Shown in pieces: positions 1-8,006 of a stretch of DNA of 64,000 nt (the stretch's first letter is position 1; each line of letters begins with the position of its first letter). Source of the DNA: DASRHY01 sp035650275 (GTDB lineage: Bacteria; Actinomycetota; Actinomycetes; Propionibacteriales; Kribbellaceae); contig DASRHY010000106.1 in NCBI GenBank assembly GCA_035650275.1, forward strand, positions 1 to 64,000. Reading direction: 5' to 3'. The notes under the pieces are model-generated. The model had not been told where the DNA came from. It saw only the letters and a list, made by a program, of their open reading frames with translations, and made no database searches. Both the position numbers and the translations under genes were made by a program.

Positions 1-630
1 ACCAGTGTGCGGACCAACCTGGACCTGCTGATCCAGGCCGACCAGCGCGGCGGTCTGGCCGAGTCGGACCGCAAGCAGCTGCTGGACGACGTACGGGCAC
101 AGATGGACGAGCTGACCCAGCTGATCGGCGACCTGACCGAGCTGGCCCGGGACATGCCGCAGGCGCGGGCGTTCGAGCGGATCGAGTTCATGCACGTGGT
201 CGAGGACGCGGTCTCGCGGGTACGACGCCGCGCGCCCGGGCTGGACTGGGAGGTGCACCTGACGCCGGCCCCGGTGGTCGGCGACGAGCAGCTGCTCGGT
301 CGCGCGGTGACGAACCTGCTCGACAACGCCGCGAAGTACAGCCCACCGGACGGCCGGGTGGTGGTCCGGCTGGTCGACGGCACCCTGACCGTGGTGGACT
401 CCGGCCCGGGTCTCGCGGAGGCGGACCTGCCACACGTCTTCGAGCGGTTCTACCGCTCCACCGAGGCGCGCAGCCGACCGGGCTCCGGACTCGGGCTCGC
501 GATCGTGAAGCACGCCGCCGACCAGCACGGCGGCCTGGTGTACGCCGGGAACGCCCCGCACGGAGGTGCCCAGTTCACCCTCTGGCTCCCGCACGCCGAA
601 GCCCAGGTCCGCCGTACCCCCAGCCCCTGA
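1..630 (+). CDS. Sensor histidine kinase, C-terminal part (MprB-like), cut by window edge
   Basis: The open frame runs from the first base of the window, so the gene starts upstream and only its last ~209 residues are present. They begin just after where an HELRTPLTS phospho-acceptor box would lie and cover the end of the dimerisation helices and a HATPase_c domain: N box LLDNAAKYSPP, G1 box DSGPGL, F box FERFYR and G2 box GSGLGLAIVK. The protein would autophosphorylate and pass phosphate to a response regulator presumably encoded further upstream. An HtrA protease gene follows on the same strand, the arrangement of mycobacterial mprAB-pepD, so an envelope-stress role is likely by context. 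Its sensor region is not visible. Confidence 0.9.
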   Translation, partial: TSVRTNLDLLIQADQRGGLAESDRKQLLDDVRAQMDELTQLIGDLTELARDMPQARAFERIEFMHVVEDAVSRVRRRAPGLDWEVHLTPAPVVGDEQLLGRAVTNLLDNAAKYSPPDGRVVVRLVDGTLTVVDSGPGLAEADLPHVFERFYRSTEARSRPGSGLGLAIVKHAADQHGGLVYAGNAPHGGAQFTLWLPHAEAQVRRTPSP

Positions 631-645
631 TCCACTCCTCCACTC

Positions 646-696
646 CCCGTACCGACACGCCGCCGCGCGGCGTCCGCGACGGCGTGTCCGTACGGG
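646..696. repeat. Palindromic repeat family B, copy 1
   Basis: Two 17-bp arms (646-662 and 680-696) form an inverted repeat around a 17-nt G+C-rich spacer. The left arm reads CCCGTACCGACACGCCG. The right arm is its reverse complement except at one internal C-C mismatch. Near-identical arms recur at 45901-45951 and 53543-53593, so this is a dispersed repeat and not a one-off terminator. It lies between the sensor kinase and htrA, both on the plus strand. Confidence 0.8.
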
Positions 697-797
697 ACCA
701 GCCAGTGTGGGCTGCTTCACAGGTTGCTAACAGAAGTCTTGGCGTCGTTTGAGGGGTTCTTCAGGGCGTTCTCAGGTCGGGCAGAAAGAGTAACGAC

Positions 798-2195
798 ATG
801 ACCGAGAAGCAGCCGCACCAGCCGCCGCACCAGCCGTCGTACGGTTCGACTCCCTACGACGGCACGCAGCCCCTGCCGGTGCAGGGGTACGGCGCCCAGC
901 AGAGCCAGCAACACCAGAACCAGCACCAGCAGCAGTACGGCCAGCAGGGCGCGGGCCAGTTCGGCACGCCGAGTGGCCCGCAGAGCGGCCACCCGTTCGG
1001 GCAGTCCGGGGCGTATCAGGGGACGACCCCGGCAGGCCCGCAGTGGCCGAACACCGGCCAGCCCGGCGCAGTACGCGCCGACCAGCAGCAGCCGAGGCGC
1101 AGGGGGCTCGCACTCCTCGCGACCACGGCGCTGCTGGTCGGCGCCGCCGGCGGTGTCGGTGGTGCGGCTGCCTTCTCGGCATTCGACGACAACCCGGGCT
1201 CCGGCGGTTCGGTGACCGCGCCGCTGTCCACGGACAACGGTGCGGCGCCGGCCGCGGCACCCGACGGCTCGATCCAGAAGGCCGCCGCGAACGTGCTGCC
1301 GTCGGTGGTGAAGATCGGGGTGGTGACCCAGCAGGGCGCCGGCTCCGGCTCCGGCATCGTGATCAGCGCGGACGGGCTGATCGTGACGAACAACCACGTG
1401 GTCGAGCAGGCCGCGCAGGGCGGCGACCTGACCGTCACGCTGAACGACGGTCGGACCGTGTCGGCGTCGATCGTCGGCCGTGACCCGCTGACCGACCTGG
1501 CGGTGATCCGGGCGGACGCGAAGAACCTCACCCCGGCGAAGCTCGGCGCGAGCGGCTCGCTCGCGGTCGGCCAGCAGGTGGTCGCGATCGGCTCGCCGTT
1601 CGGGCTCCAGGCCACCGTGACCAGCGGCATCGTGTCGGCGCTCAACCGGCCGGTCACCTCCGGCGACGGCGGTGACAGCACGACCGTGTTCCCCGCGGTA
1701 CAGACGGACGCAGCCATCAACCCCGGCAACTCCGGTGGCGCGTTGATCGACCTCGCCGGCCGGGTGGTCGGCATCAACTCCGCGATCAAGACCGCCGGCG
1801 ACAACGGGCAGTCGCAGGGCGGCAACATCGGCCTGGGCTTCGCGATCCCGATCGACCAGGCCAAGCCGATCATCGACGAGCTGGTGGCCAAGGGCACAGC
1901 GACACATGCCCGGCTCGGCGTACAGGTCGGCGACGCGGAGTCGTCCGACGGGCTCCAGCAGGGCGCTCAGCTCGGCGAGGTGACGCCGGGCGGTGCGGCG
2001 GACAAGGCAGGTTTGAAGGCGGGTGACGTGGTGACCGCCGTCGACTCGCACGCGATCGCGTCAGGGGACGCGCTGGTCGCGGCTGTCCGCTCGCACCGCC
2101 CGGGCGACGAGGTCAAGCTCACCGTCAAGAGCGGTTCGGAGACCAAGACCGTGACCGCGAAGCTCGCCTCGGACGGCGGTAACCCGACCGGCTGA
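798..2195 (+). CDS. HtrA/DegP-type serine protease, membrane-anchored, with C-terminal PDZ domain
   Basis: 465 residues. A low-complexity Gln/Pro/Gly-rich cytoplasmic N-terminus (about 1-95) precedes one membrane segment (about 101-122), a trypsin-like protease domain and a PDZ domain (about 365-455). The catalytic triad is visible as His200 (NNHVV), Asp233 (LTDLAVI) and Ser312 (GNSGGAL). This fits PepD/HtrA-like proteins that degrade or refold misfolded proteins outside the membrane. The ATG at 798 follows a purine-rich GCAGAAAGAG stretch. Together with the upstream kinase it resembles the mycobacterial mprB-pepD pair; the physiological role is inferred from that. Confidence 0.93.
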   Translation: MTEKQPHQPPHQPSYGSTPYDGTQPLPVQGYGAQQSQQHQNQHQQQYGQQGAGQFGTPSGPQSGHPFGQSGAYQGTTPAGPQWPNTGQPGAVRADQQQPRRRGLALLATTALLVGAAGGVGGAAAFSAFDDNPGSGGSVTAPLSTDNGAAPAAAPDGSIQKAAANVLPSVVKIGVVTQQGAGSGSGIVISADGLIVTNNHVVEQAAQGGDLTVTLNDGRTVSASIVGRDPLTDLAVIRADAKNLTPAKLGASGSLAVGQQVVAIGSPFGLQATVTSGIVSALNRPVTSGDGGDSTTVFPAVQTDAAINPGNSGGALIDLAGRVVGINSAIKTAGDNGQSQGGNIGLGFAIPIDQAKPIIDELVAKGTATHARLGVQVGDAESSDGLQQGAQLGEVTPGGAADKAGLKAGDVVTAVDSHAIASGDALVAAVRSHRPGDEVKLTVKSGSETKTVTAKLASDGGNPTG

Positions 2196-2251
2196 GGTGT
2201 ACGACGGCCCGGCCGGCCGACCCTCCCCCTCCCGGCCGGCCGGGCCGCAGC

Positions 2252-2292
2252 AAACTGTTCCGCAACGGGATAATCCCGCTGCGGAATAGTTT
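2252..2292. promoter_or_regulatory. Palindromic operator, probable MarR site
   Basis: Two 19-bp arms (2252-2270 and 2274-2292) separated by 3 nt pair at 17 of 19 positions. The half site contains AAACTGTTCCGCAACGGGA. The palindrome is 15 bp upstream of the MarR start codon, where an autorepressor would bind over its own promoter. Part of the half site recurs before the MFS gene (2809-2828). Confidence 0.7.
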
Positions 2293-2307
2293 TGTTAGGA
2301 TCGTGCC

Positions 2308-2793
2308 ATGCCTGCTCCCGAGATCGACCTCGCCTTCCTGCTGAACCAGACGTCGTACGCGCTGGCCACCCGGATGACCGCGGAGCTGGCCGGCCTCGGC
2401 ATCACGCCGCGGATGTACTGCGTGCTGATGAAGGCCGAGCCGGGCGGCCTGACCCAGAACCAGATCGCCGAGCAGGCCGCGCTGGACAAGACCACGATGG
2501 TGGTCACCCTGGACGAGCTGGAGCGGTCCGGGCTGGCCGAGCGCCGCCCGTCCGACACCGACCGCCGGGCCCGGATCGTCGCGCTCACCCCGGCCGGCAA
2601 GCGGACGCTGACCAGGGCCCACGCGATCGTGAACCGGGTCTACGACGACATCCTCGGCAGCCTCCCGACCCGCGAGCGGTCCGCGTTCCTCGCCGGTCTC
2701 ACCACCCTCGCCGGCGGCGCGCTGGCCGAGCCATCGCACATCAGCCGCCCGGTACGACGCCGGGCCCCGCGCTCACCCGCTCTCACCGGCTGA
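2308..2793 (+). CDS. MarR-family transcriptional regulator
   Basis: 161 residues, the usual MarR size. A helical dimerisation segment is followed by a winged helix-turn-helix: the recognition helix region is LTQNQIAEQAALDKTTMVVTL and the wing is the DTDRRARIV stretch (the motif commonly reads D.RDRR). The gene is 78 bp upstream of an EmrB/QacA-type MFS pump on the same strand, and palindromes precede both genes. It is therefore probably the repressor of the pump, released by a small-molecule ligand. The ligand cannot be read from sequence. Note that the C-terminal tail (PVRRRAPRSPALTG) is basic and unlike the core. Confidence 0.9.
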   Translation: MPAPEIDLAFLLNQTSYALATRMTAELAGLGITPRMYCVLMKAEPGGLTQNQIAEQAALDKTTMVVTLDELERSGLAERRPSDTDRRARIVALTPAGKRTLTRAHAIVNRVYDDILGSLPTRERSAFLAGLTTLAGGALAEPSHISRPVRRRAPRSPALTG

Positions 2794-2808
2794 CTAGATC
2801 CGGAAGAA

Positions 2809-2828
2809 ATAGTTCCGTACAGAACTAT
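2809..2828. promoter_or_regulatory. Second palindromic site before the MFS gene
   Basis: ATAGTTC and GAACTAT (2809-2815 and 2822-2828) are perfect 7-bp arms around a 6-nt spacer. TAGTT also closes the operator before the MarR gene, so the same regulator probably binds both. The site is 44 bp before the MFS start codon. Confidence 0.6.
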
Positions 2829-2871
2829 CTGCTACGGTCTTACCTGACACCGAATCGTCAGGAGGACCGGC

Positions 2872-4305
2872 ATGACCACAGACACCGCCCGCCCGGTACG
2901 ACGCCAGCGCCGCGGGCTCGCCCTCGCGGTGCTGTCCGCGGCGCAGCTGATGGTGATCCTGGACGGCACGATCGTGAACGTCGCGTTGCCGTCGATCCAG
3001 CGCGACCTCGGGTTCTCCGCGGCCGGGCTGGTCTGGGTGCTGAACGCCTTCCTGGTCACGTTCGGCGGGTTGCTGCTGTTCGCGGGCCGGCTCGGCGACC
3101 TGGCGGGTGCCCGCCGGATCTTCCTGGCCGGCCTGGTCGTGTTCACGGCCGCGTCGGTGCTGTGCGGTCTCGCGGTCAACCCGGAGATGCTGATCGCGGC
3201 ACGCTTCCTCCAGGGCGTGGGCGGCGCGCTCAGCTCGGCCGTCGTACTCGGAATGATCGCCCGGCTGTACCCCGCGCCCGGCGAGCAGGCGAAGGCGTTC
3301 GGGGTGTTCGCCTTCACGGGGTCCGCCGGCGCCTCGATCGGCGTCGTCGCCGGTGGTGTGCTCACCGAGCTGATCAGCTGGCAGTGGATCTTCCTGGTCA
3401 ACGTCCCGATCGGTGCTCTCGCCGCGCTGCTCGCGCTCCGGGTGCTCGAGCCGGACCGCGGGACCGGGCTCGCCGCGGGCGCCGATGTGACCGGTGCGCT
3501 GCTGGTCACCGCCGGCCTGATGCTCGGCGTCGCCACCATCGTCCAGGTCCCGGAACGCGGCTGGACGTCGGCGTACACCACCGCGCTGGGTGCCGTCTCG
3601 GTCCTGCTGCTGGCCGGGTTCGTGGTACGCCAGGCACACGCGTCCCCGCCGTTGCTACCGCTCGGGTTGTTCCGCTCCCGCCGGCTGTCCGCGGCGAACC
3701 TGGTGCTGTTCTCGATGGTCGCGGTCGGCTTCACCTTCCAGTTCCTGAGCGGGCTGTACCTGCAGACGGTGCTCGGGTACGGGCCGCTGCGGACCGGGCT
3801 CGCCTACCTGGCGATCACGTTCGCGATCGGGCTGTTCTCGCTGGTGCTGTCCGCGCGGCTGGCCGCCCGGTTCGGCGCCCAGCGGGTGCTGCTCGGCGGG
3901 CTCGTGCTGTTCGTGCTCGGCGTCGCAGTGCTCGCCCGGCTGCCGGTCGACGGCCGGTACGTCGCGGACGTGCTGCCGGCGCTGCTGCTGATGGGCGCCG
4001 GATTCGGGCTGGCCATGCCGCAGGTGACCACGATCGCGATGTCCGGAGCCGCCCCGCAGTATGCCGGGCTCGCCTCCGGCCTGTTCAGCACCACCCAGCA
4101 GGTCGGCGGCTCGGTCGGCGTCGCGGTGCTCGCCACGCTCGCGTCGTCCCGCACCGGCGAGCTGCTCGCGGCCGGCGCGGACCAGCCGGCCGCGACCACC
4201 GCCGGGTACCGGCTGGCCTTCACCGTGTCCGGCGTCGTCCTGGCCGCCGGCGCCCTGCTCGCCGCGGTCGCGCTGCGGGACCCCGACGGTACGACGGCTC
4301 GCTGA
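2872..4305 (+). CDS. MFS drug:H+ antiporter, DHA2 (EmrB/QacA) type
   Basis: 477 residues with about 14 hydrophobic segments, the DHA2 topology. The family motif LDGTIVNVALPSIQRDL occurs in the first membrane segment, followed by the loop motif GRLGDLAGARR between segments 2 and 3. The ATG at 2872 has a strong GGAGGA site 6 nt upstream. Proton-driven export of drugs or other hydrophobic compounds is the family role; the substrate is unknown. Control by the upstream MarR protein is inferred from adjacency and the shared half site. Confidence 0.92.
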   Translation: MTTDTARPVRRQRRGLALAVLSAAQLMVILDGTIVNVALPSIQRDLGFSAAGLVWVLNAFLVTFGGLLLFAGRLGDLAGARRIFLAGLVVFTAASVLCGLAVNPEMLIAARFLQGVGGALSSAVVLGMIARLYPAPGEQAKAFGVFAFTGSAGASIGVVAGGVLTELISWQWIFLVNVPIGALAALLALRVLEPDRGTGLAAGADVTGALLVTAGLMLGVATIVQVPERGWTSAYTTALGAVSVLLLAGFVVRQAHASPPLLPLGLFRSRRLSAANLVLFSMVAVGFTFQFLSGLYLQTVLGYGPLRTGLAYLAITFAIGLFSLVLSARLAARFGAQRVLLGGLVLFVLGVAVLARLPVDGRYVADVLPALLLMGAGFGLAMPQVTTIAMSGAAPQYAGLASGLFSTTQQVGGSVGVAVLATLASSRTGELLAAGADQPAATTAGYRLAFTVSGVVLAAGALLAAVALRDPDGTTAR

Positions 4306-4346
4306 CCGGAACACTCGCCAGGCGTCGGCTGTCATGCTTGGTCACC

Positions 4347-5099
4347 ATGACGAGCGTGGACGTACGCCGCGCCGGGGACCGGTTCCGCACCACGACGGGA
4401 TGGCTGGCCTCGCACCACTCGTTCTCGTTCGGACCACACTTCGACCCGGCGAACACCGGCTTCGGGCTGCTGGTGGCCAGCAATGACGATGTCGTTGCTC
4501 CAGCCACCGGGTTCGACACGCATCCACACCGGGACCTGGAGATCGTCACCTGGGTACTGCGCGGCAGCCTGGTGCACGCAGACTCCGAGGGCAACAGCGG
4601 CGTCATCCACCCCGGACTGGCGCAACGGCTGAGCGCCGGAACCGGGATCCTGCACTCGGAGCGGAACGACTCCTGGCGGGTCACCGGCGAACCGGTGCAC
4701 GACGAACCGGTGCACTTCGTGCAGATGTGGGTGCTGCCGGACGAGCCGGGGCTGACACCGGGGTACGCGCAGCGCGACATCGGTACCGAGCTCGCCTCCG
4801 GCGGACTGGTGCCGGTCGCGTCCGGGCATCCGGGACAGGACGCGGCGATCCGGATCAACCAGCGGGACGCGACCCTGCACGCGGCACGACTTCGGCCGGG
4901 CGAGACGGTCCGGCTGCCGGCTGCGCCGTACACGCACCTGTTCGTCGCCCTCGGCACCGCGGACCTCGAAGACATGGAGCTGTACACCGGTGACGCCGCC
5001 CGTATCCGTGACGCCTCTGGAAATCGACTGACAGCTGGCCCGGGTGGCGCGGAGGTGCTCGCCTGGGAGATGCACGCCGGGCCCGCCGTCGCCGGCTGA
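4347..5099 (+). CDS. Pirin-family cupin protein
   Basis: 250 residues. The N-terminal cupin carries the pirin signature FGPHFDPANTGFG, then THPHRDLEIVTWVLRG (metal-ligand histidines) and SAGTGILHSE. The C-terminal half is a second, less conserved barrel. Pirins bind a metal; some have quercetinase activity or act as redox-sensitive regulators. I start at the ATG at 4347 because the protein family begins near this point; the frame remains open far upstream only as a shadow of the MFS gene. It is monocistronic or weakly coupled to the MFS gene. Confidence 0.9.
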   Translation: MTSVDVRRAGDRFRTTTGWLASHHSFSFGPHFDPANTGFGLLVASNDDVVAPATGFDTHPHRDLEIVTWVLRGSLVHADSEGNSGVIHPGLAQRLSAGTGILHSERNDSWRVTGEPVHDEPVHFVQMWVLPDEPGLTPGYAQRDIGTELASGGLVPVASGHPGQDAAIRINQRDATLHAARLRPGETVRLPAAPYTHLFVALGTADLEDMELYTGDAARIRDASGNRLTAGPGGAEVLAWEMHAGPAVAG

Positions 5100-5138
5100 G
5101 CACCACGCCAGTCTCCTGCCCGCGATGGTCGGGTGGGG

Positions 5139-5495
5139 TTACCAGGCGGAGTCGTCGGTGGTTTCGGCGGCCAGCTGCCGGCTCATGGTCCAGACGTGCT
5201 GGAGGCCGCGGCCGGCGGCGCCGTCGGGGTTCTCGGCGAAGCTCTCGACGAACCGGCTCATGTGCTGCTGCCAGCGCTGGTCGACCGGGTCGGTGGCCAG
5301 CTGCTTCACGGCCGCGTCGAAGTCGTCGCACTCGACCAGGTGGAAGAGGTCCCGGCCGCTGCGCCAGATCGTCCAGTCGGAGATCCCGGCCCGGTGCATC
5401 GCGGTGATGAGTTCCGGCCAGACGGTGGCATGCGCCGCGTCGTACGCGGACTCCGTGCCGTCGATCAGGCGGCTGTGGAGAGCAATCTTGTTCAC
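5139..5495 (-). CDS. L-rhamnose mutarotase-like protein (RhaM/DUF718)
   Basis: 118 residues, close to RhaM length (~104). Features of the family are visible: the early HSRLIDGTESAYDAAHATVWPE segment with the conserved His, the SDWTIWR strand, and the HLVECDDFD stretch. RhaM interconverts alpha and beta anomers of L-rhamnose, and relatives act on L-fucose. The gene stands alone, transcribed toward pirin with 39 bp between the stops. About 12 kb away lies a block likely to degrade a deoxy sugar, so a shared substrate is possible but not shown by linkage. Confidence 0.85.
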   Translation of the reverse strand: MNKIALHSRLIDGTESAYDAAHATVWPELITAMHRAGISDWTIWRSGRDLFHLVECDDFDAAVKQLATDPVDQRWQQHMSRFVESFAENPDGAAGRGLQHVWTMSRQLAAETTDDSAW

Positions 5496-5702
5496 GAGCG
5501 TTCAAGATAGCGCGCCCGTGTTCACCGAACCGTTACGTCGTCGCCCGCTGACGATCTTGCGCGTGAGGCAGTGAACAGATCACAGTTGTCCGGCCGGAGG
5601 CACCTGCCTCCGGTGAGTCGTATCGGGCACCGACGCAGGTGGGTCCCTGCGGGGGAAATAGGACCGGTCCACAATCGACCGGCTGAAGGGACACGTCGAC
5701 AG

Positions 5703-6800
5703 ATGACGACAAGAGTCAGCGGCAGTATGGCGCGCCGCATCATCGTTGCGCTCGCCACCACGGCGCTGGTCGCACCAGTGGTCGCGACCGCACCGGCGAA
5801 CGCCGCGGGTACTGTACGATCCGCGGTCAGTCTCACCGCACCGACCAGCGGCGTCTACGGGTCGTCGATCAACTTGACGGGTACCGCTTGGCGGTACGGC
5901 ACCAGCACCCGGCTGGTGAACGCGACCATCTGGCTGCAGCGCAGCGTGCACGGCAAGAACACCTGGTCCAACCTGAAATCGACGCGGACGTCCTCCACCG
6001 GCGCGTTCGCGTTCTCGGTGCAGCAGGTGACGGCGTATGACTACCGCGCCTACTACGGCGGCTCGCGGACGTACACCGCGAACGTCAGCGCGGTCCGCTA
6101 CCCGGCCGTCCTCCAGAAGGCGTCGCTCTACCTCTTCGACGCCAACTGGGAGCTCGGGACGCTGGTGGCCAGCACGAACATCCTGCCGATGCCGCCTAGC
6201 GGCACCACCATCTGGCTCCAGCGCTTCGACGCTGCGACCGAGGTCTGGAAGAACTACATCTCCGGTAAAGCGACCGGCCGGAGCAGCAACGTCGTCATCC
6301 GCGGCAACGTACCCGGCTCGGTCGGGACCTACCGTGTATACGCCCCGTCGCGTTACCCGTACGCTCACGGATACTCCGCGAACCAGACATACGCGCACTA
6401 CAAGTGGCGCGGGGTGTTCGCCAAACCGCTGCTCGCCACAGGTGGGGAGGGTAACCCGGCGTTCGACGTCCTCCCGGCGGCGGAAGACCCGTACCGTGCG
6501 GCAGCAGAGGCCTTCGCTGATCTGGGCGGCACCGTGTGGGCGGACATCAACACGTCCGGTTGTGTCGTGGTCGAGGGCTACACCGGCACCGACACCGCCG
6601 GGCAGACGACGGTACGGGTGCTCAACGGGAGCTATGCCGGCCGGACCGTTACGGTGACAGCCACTGACTTCGACGAGGGAAGACCGATCGCGCCGTGGAA
6701 CATCACCGGCATCAGCCGACTTCGGCTCCAAGTGACCAACACGGGGTCGACCACCGACACCTACGCGTGGTTGGAAGTCCGCGCCCGGTGTGCCAGCTGA
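5703..6800 (+). CDS. Secreted protein of unknown function, tandem paralogue 1
   Basis: 365 residues from the ATG at 5703 (AAGGGA lies 11 nt upstream). A signal peptide (about 1-37, arginines then a hydrophobic stretch ending APANAAG) leads into a beta-rich region that looks like Ig/Ig-like folds: LTAPTSGVYG, LTGTAWRYGTSTRLVNATIW, then YDYRAYYGGSRTYTANVS. A second related unit contains TIWLQRFDAATEVWKNYISG, and the motif HYKWRG follows at about residue 233. The C-terminal ~115 residues resemble no family I recognise. The next gene is a clear duplicate. Probable export by Sec; the function is unknown. Confidence 0.8.
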   Translation: MTTRVSGSMARRIIVALATTALVAPVVATAPANAAGTVRSAVSLTAPTSGVYGSSINLTGTAWRYGTSTRLVNATIWLQRSVHGKNTWSNLKSTRTSSTGAFAFSVQQVTAYDYRAYYGGSRTYTANVSAVRYPAVLQKASLYLFDANWELGTLVASTNILPMPPSGTTIWLQRFDAATEVWKNYISGKATGRSSNVVIRGNVPGSVGTYRVYAPSRYPYAHGYSANQTYAHYKWRGVFAKPLLATGGEGNPAFDVLPAAEDPYRAAAEAFADLGGTVWADINTSGCVVVEGYTGTDTAGQTTVRVLNGSYAGRTVTVTATDFDEGRPIAPWNITGISRLRLQVTNTGSTTDTYAWLEVRARCAS

Positions 6801-6826
6801 CCGATCGGCGGACCGGAGGACCGACC

Positions 6827-7891
6827 ATGCTTCGCCGCGTCATCGCTGCCGTGACATCCGCGGCCGCTGTCGTCCTACCCGTGGTCGCCGCCGTGCCGGC
6901 CGAGGCGGCCGGCACGGTGCGGGCCGCGGTCAGCCTGACCGGGCCGACCAGCGGGAAGTACAGCACCACGGTGACGCTGTCCGGGACCGCCTGGCGGTAC
7001 GGCACAAGCACCAGGCTGGTCAACGCGACGATCTGGCTGCAGCGCAGCGTGCACGGCAAGAACACCTGGTCCAGCCTGACCTCGACCCGGACCAGCTCGA
7101 CCGGGACGTTCACGTTCCCGGTCGTGCAGCGCAGCGCATACGACTACCGCGCCTACTACGGCGGCTCCCCGACGTACACCGCTGCGCTCAGCGGCGTGGT
7201 CTACCCGGCTGTGCTGCAGAATCTGATCCTGAACCACCTCAAGGACGTCAACTGGACCCTCGGCACACTCGAGGCCAGCGTGCACATCGCACCGGTGCCA
7301 CCGGCCGGCACGCAGATCTGGCTGCAGCGCTACGACCCGGCCGGCAAGGTGTGGAAGAACTACATCTCCGGCAGGTCGGCCGGCAGCCAGACGATCGTGA
7401 TCCGCGGGAACGTGAACGGCTCGGTCGGCACCTACCGGGTCTACGCCCCGCTGCGCTACCCGTACGGCGCCGGCTACACCAGCCCGGTCGCCTTCACGCA
7501 CTACAAGTGGCGCGGCGCCTTCACCAGGACGACGCCCACCGGCGGCGCGGGAGACCCGCACTTCACCATCCTTCCCACCGACCCCGCGCGGCGAACAGCC
7601 GTGGCGATCGCGAACAAGGGTGGCAACGTCTGGGCGGACCTCAACACCGCCGGATGCGCCCGGATCACCACGGAGCTGGCGAACCACGCCGACGGTGTCG
7701 CGCACGTAGCCCTCACCGGCACCGCGGCGGCGATCGACATCCCGGCGGCGGCGAGCGGTGATACGCCGACCGTTCGCACGCTGGCCACCACGTTCAGCGG
7801 CATGCCGACGATCCGGTTCCAGCTCACCGACGTCAGCTCGACGCTGGGTCCCGCACTGGAGCTGAAGGCGTCCGTGCTCTGCGCCAACTAA
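6827..7891 (+). CDS. Secreted protein of unknown function, tandem paralogue 2
   Basis: 354 residues, 26 nt after paralogue 1, with its own GGAGGA ribosome site. The signal peptide ends around PAEAAG. It shares long stretches with the preceding protein, such as GTAWRYGTSTRLVNATIWLQ, VWKNYISG and HYKWRG, so the two arose by tandem duplication. The C-terminal third (after about residue 245) has diverged much more than the N-terminal two thirds. Co-transcription is likely; a hairpin at 7938-7965 could end the transcript. Function unknown. Confidence 0.82.
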   Translation: MLRRVIAAVTSAAAVVLPVVAAVPAEAAGTVRAAVSLTGPTSGKYSTTVTLSGTAWRYGTSTRLVNATIWLQRSVHGKNTWSSLTSTRTSSTGTFTFPVVQRSAYDYRAYYGGSPTYTAALSGVVYPAVLQNLILNHLKDVNWTLGTLEASVHIAPVPPAGTQIWLQRYDPAGKVWKNYISGRSAGSQTIVIRGNVNGSVGTYRVYAPLRYPYGAGYTSPVAFTHYKWRGAFTRTTPTGGAGDPHFTILPTDPARRTAVAIANKGGNVWADLNTAGCARITTELANHADGVAHVALTGTAAAIDIPAAASGDTPTVRTLATTFSGMPTIRFQLTDVSSTLGPALELKASVLCAN

Positions 7892-7937
7892 CCGTGGCCC
7901 GGCTGCGTCAACCCGGTCGACCTGAGTAGTTCCACGC

Positions 7938-7965
7938 GTGTGTCACCGGCTGAGGTGACGCACAC
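7938..7965 (+). terminator. Hairpin after the secreted-protein pair
   Basis: GTGTGTCACC (7938-7947) pairs with GGTGACGCACAC (7954-7965), with bulged bases and a 6-nt loop, 46 bp after the stop codon. There is no U-tract, as is common in G+C-rich actinobacteria. Terminator by position; it could also be part of the promoter region of the next gene. Confidence 0.45.
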
Positions 7966-8006
7966 TGGGTCGGGTCCGTCACCGACGTCGTGCAAAGGTT
8001 GCCCCT

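Noticed and set aside
717..2051. Open frame on the minus strand opposite the HtrA gene
   Set aside because: It lies wholly within the HtrA gene, has a low-complexity Arg/Ala/Gly composition and no family match; it is a shadow of G+C-rich DNA.
2292..4346. Long plus-strand frame upstream of pirin
   Set aside because: It overlaps the MarR and MFS genes in another frame and is Arg/Pro-rich; only the part from 4347 is a real gene.
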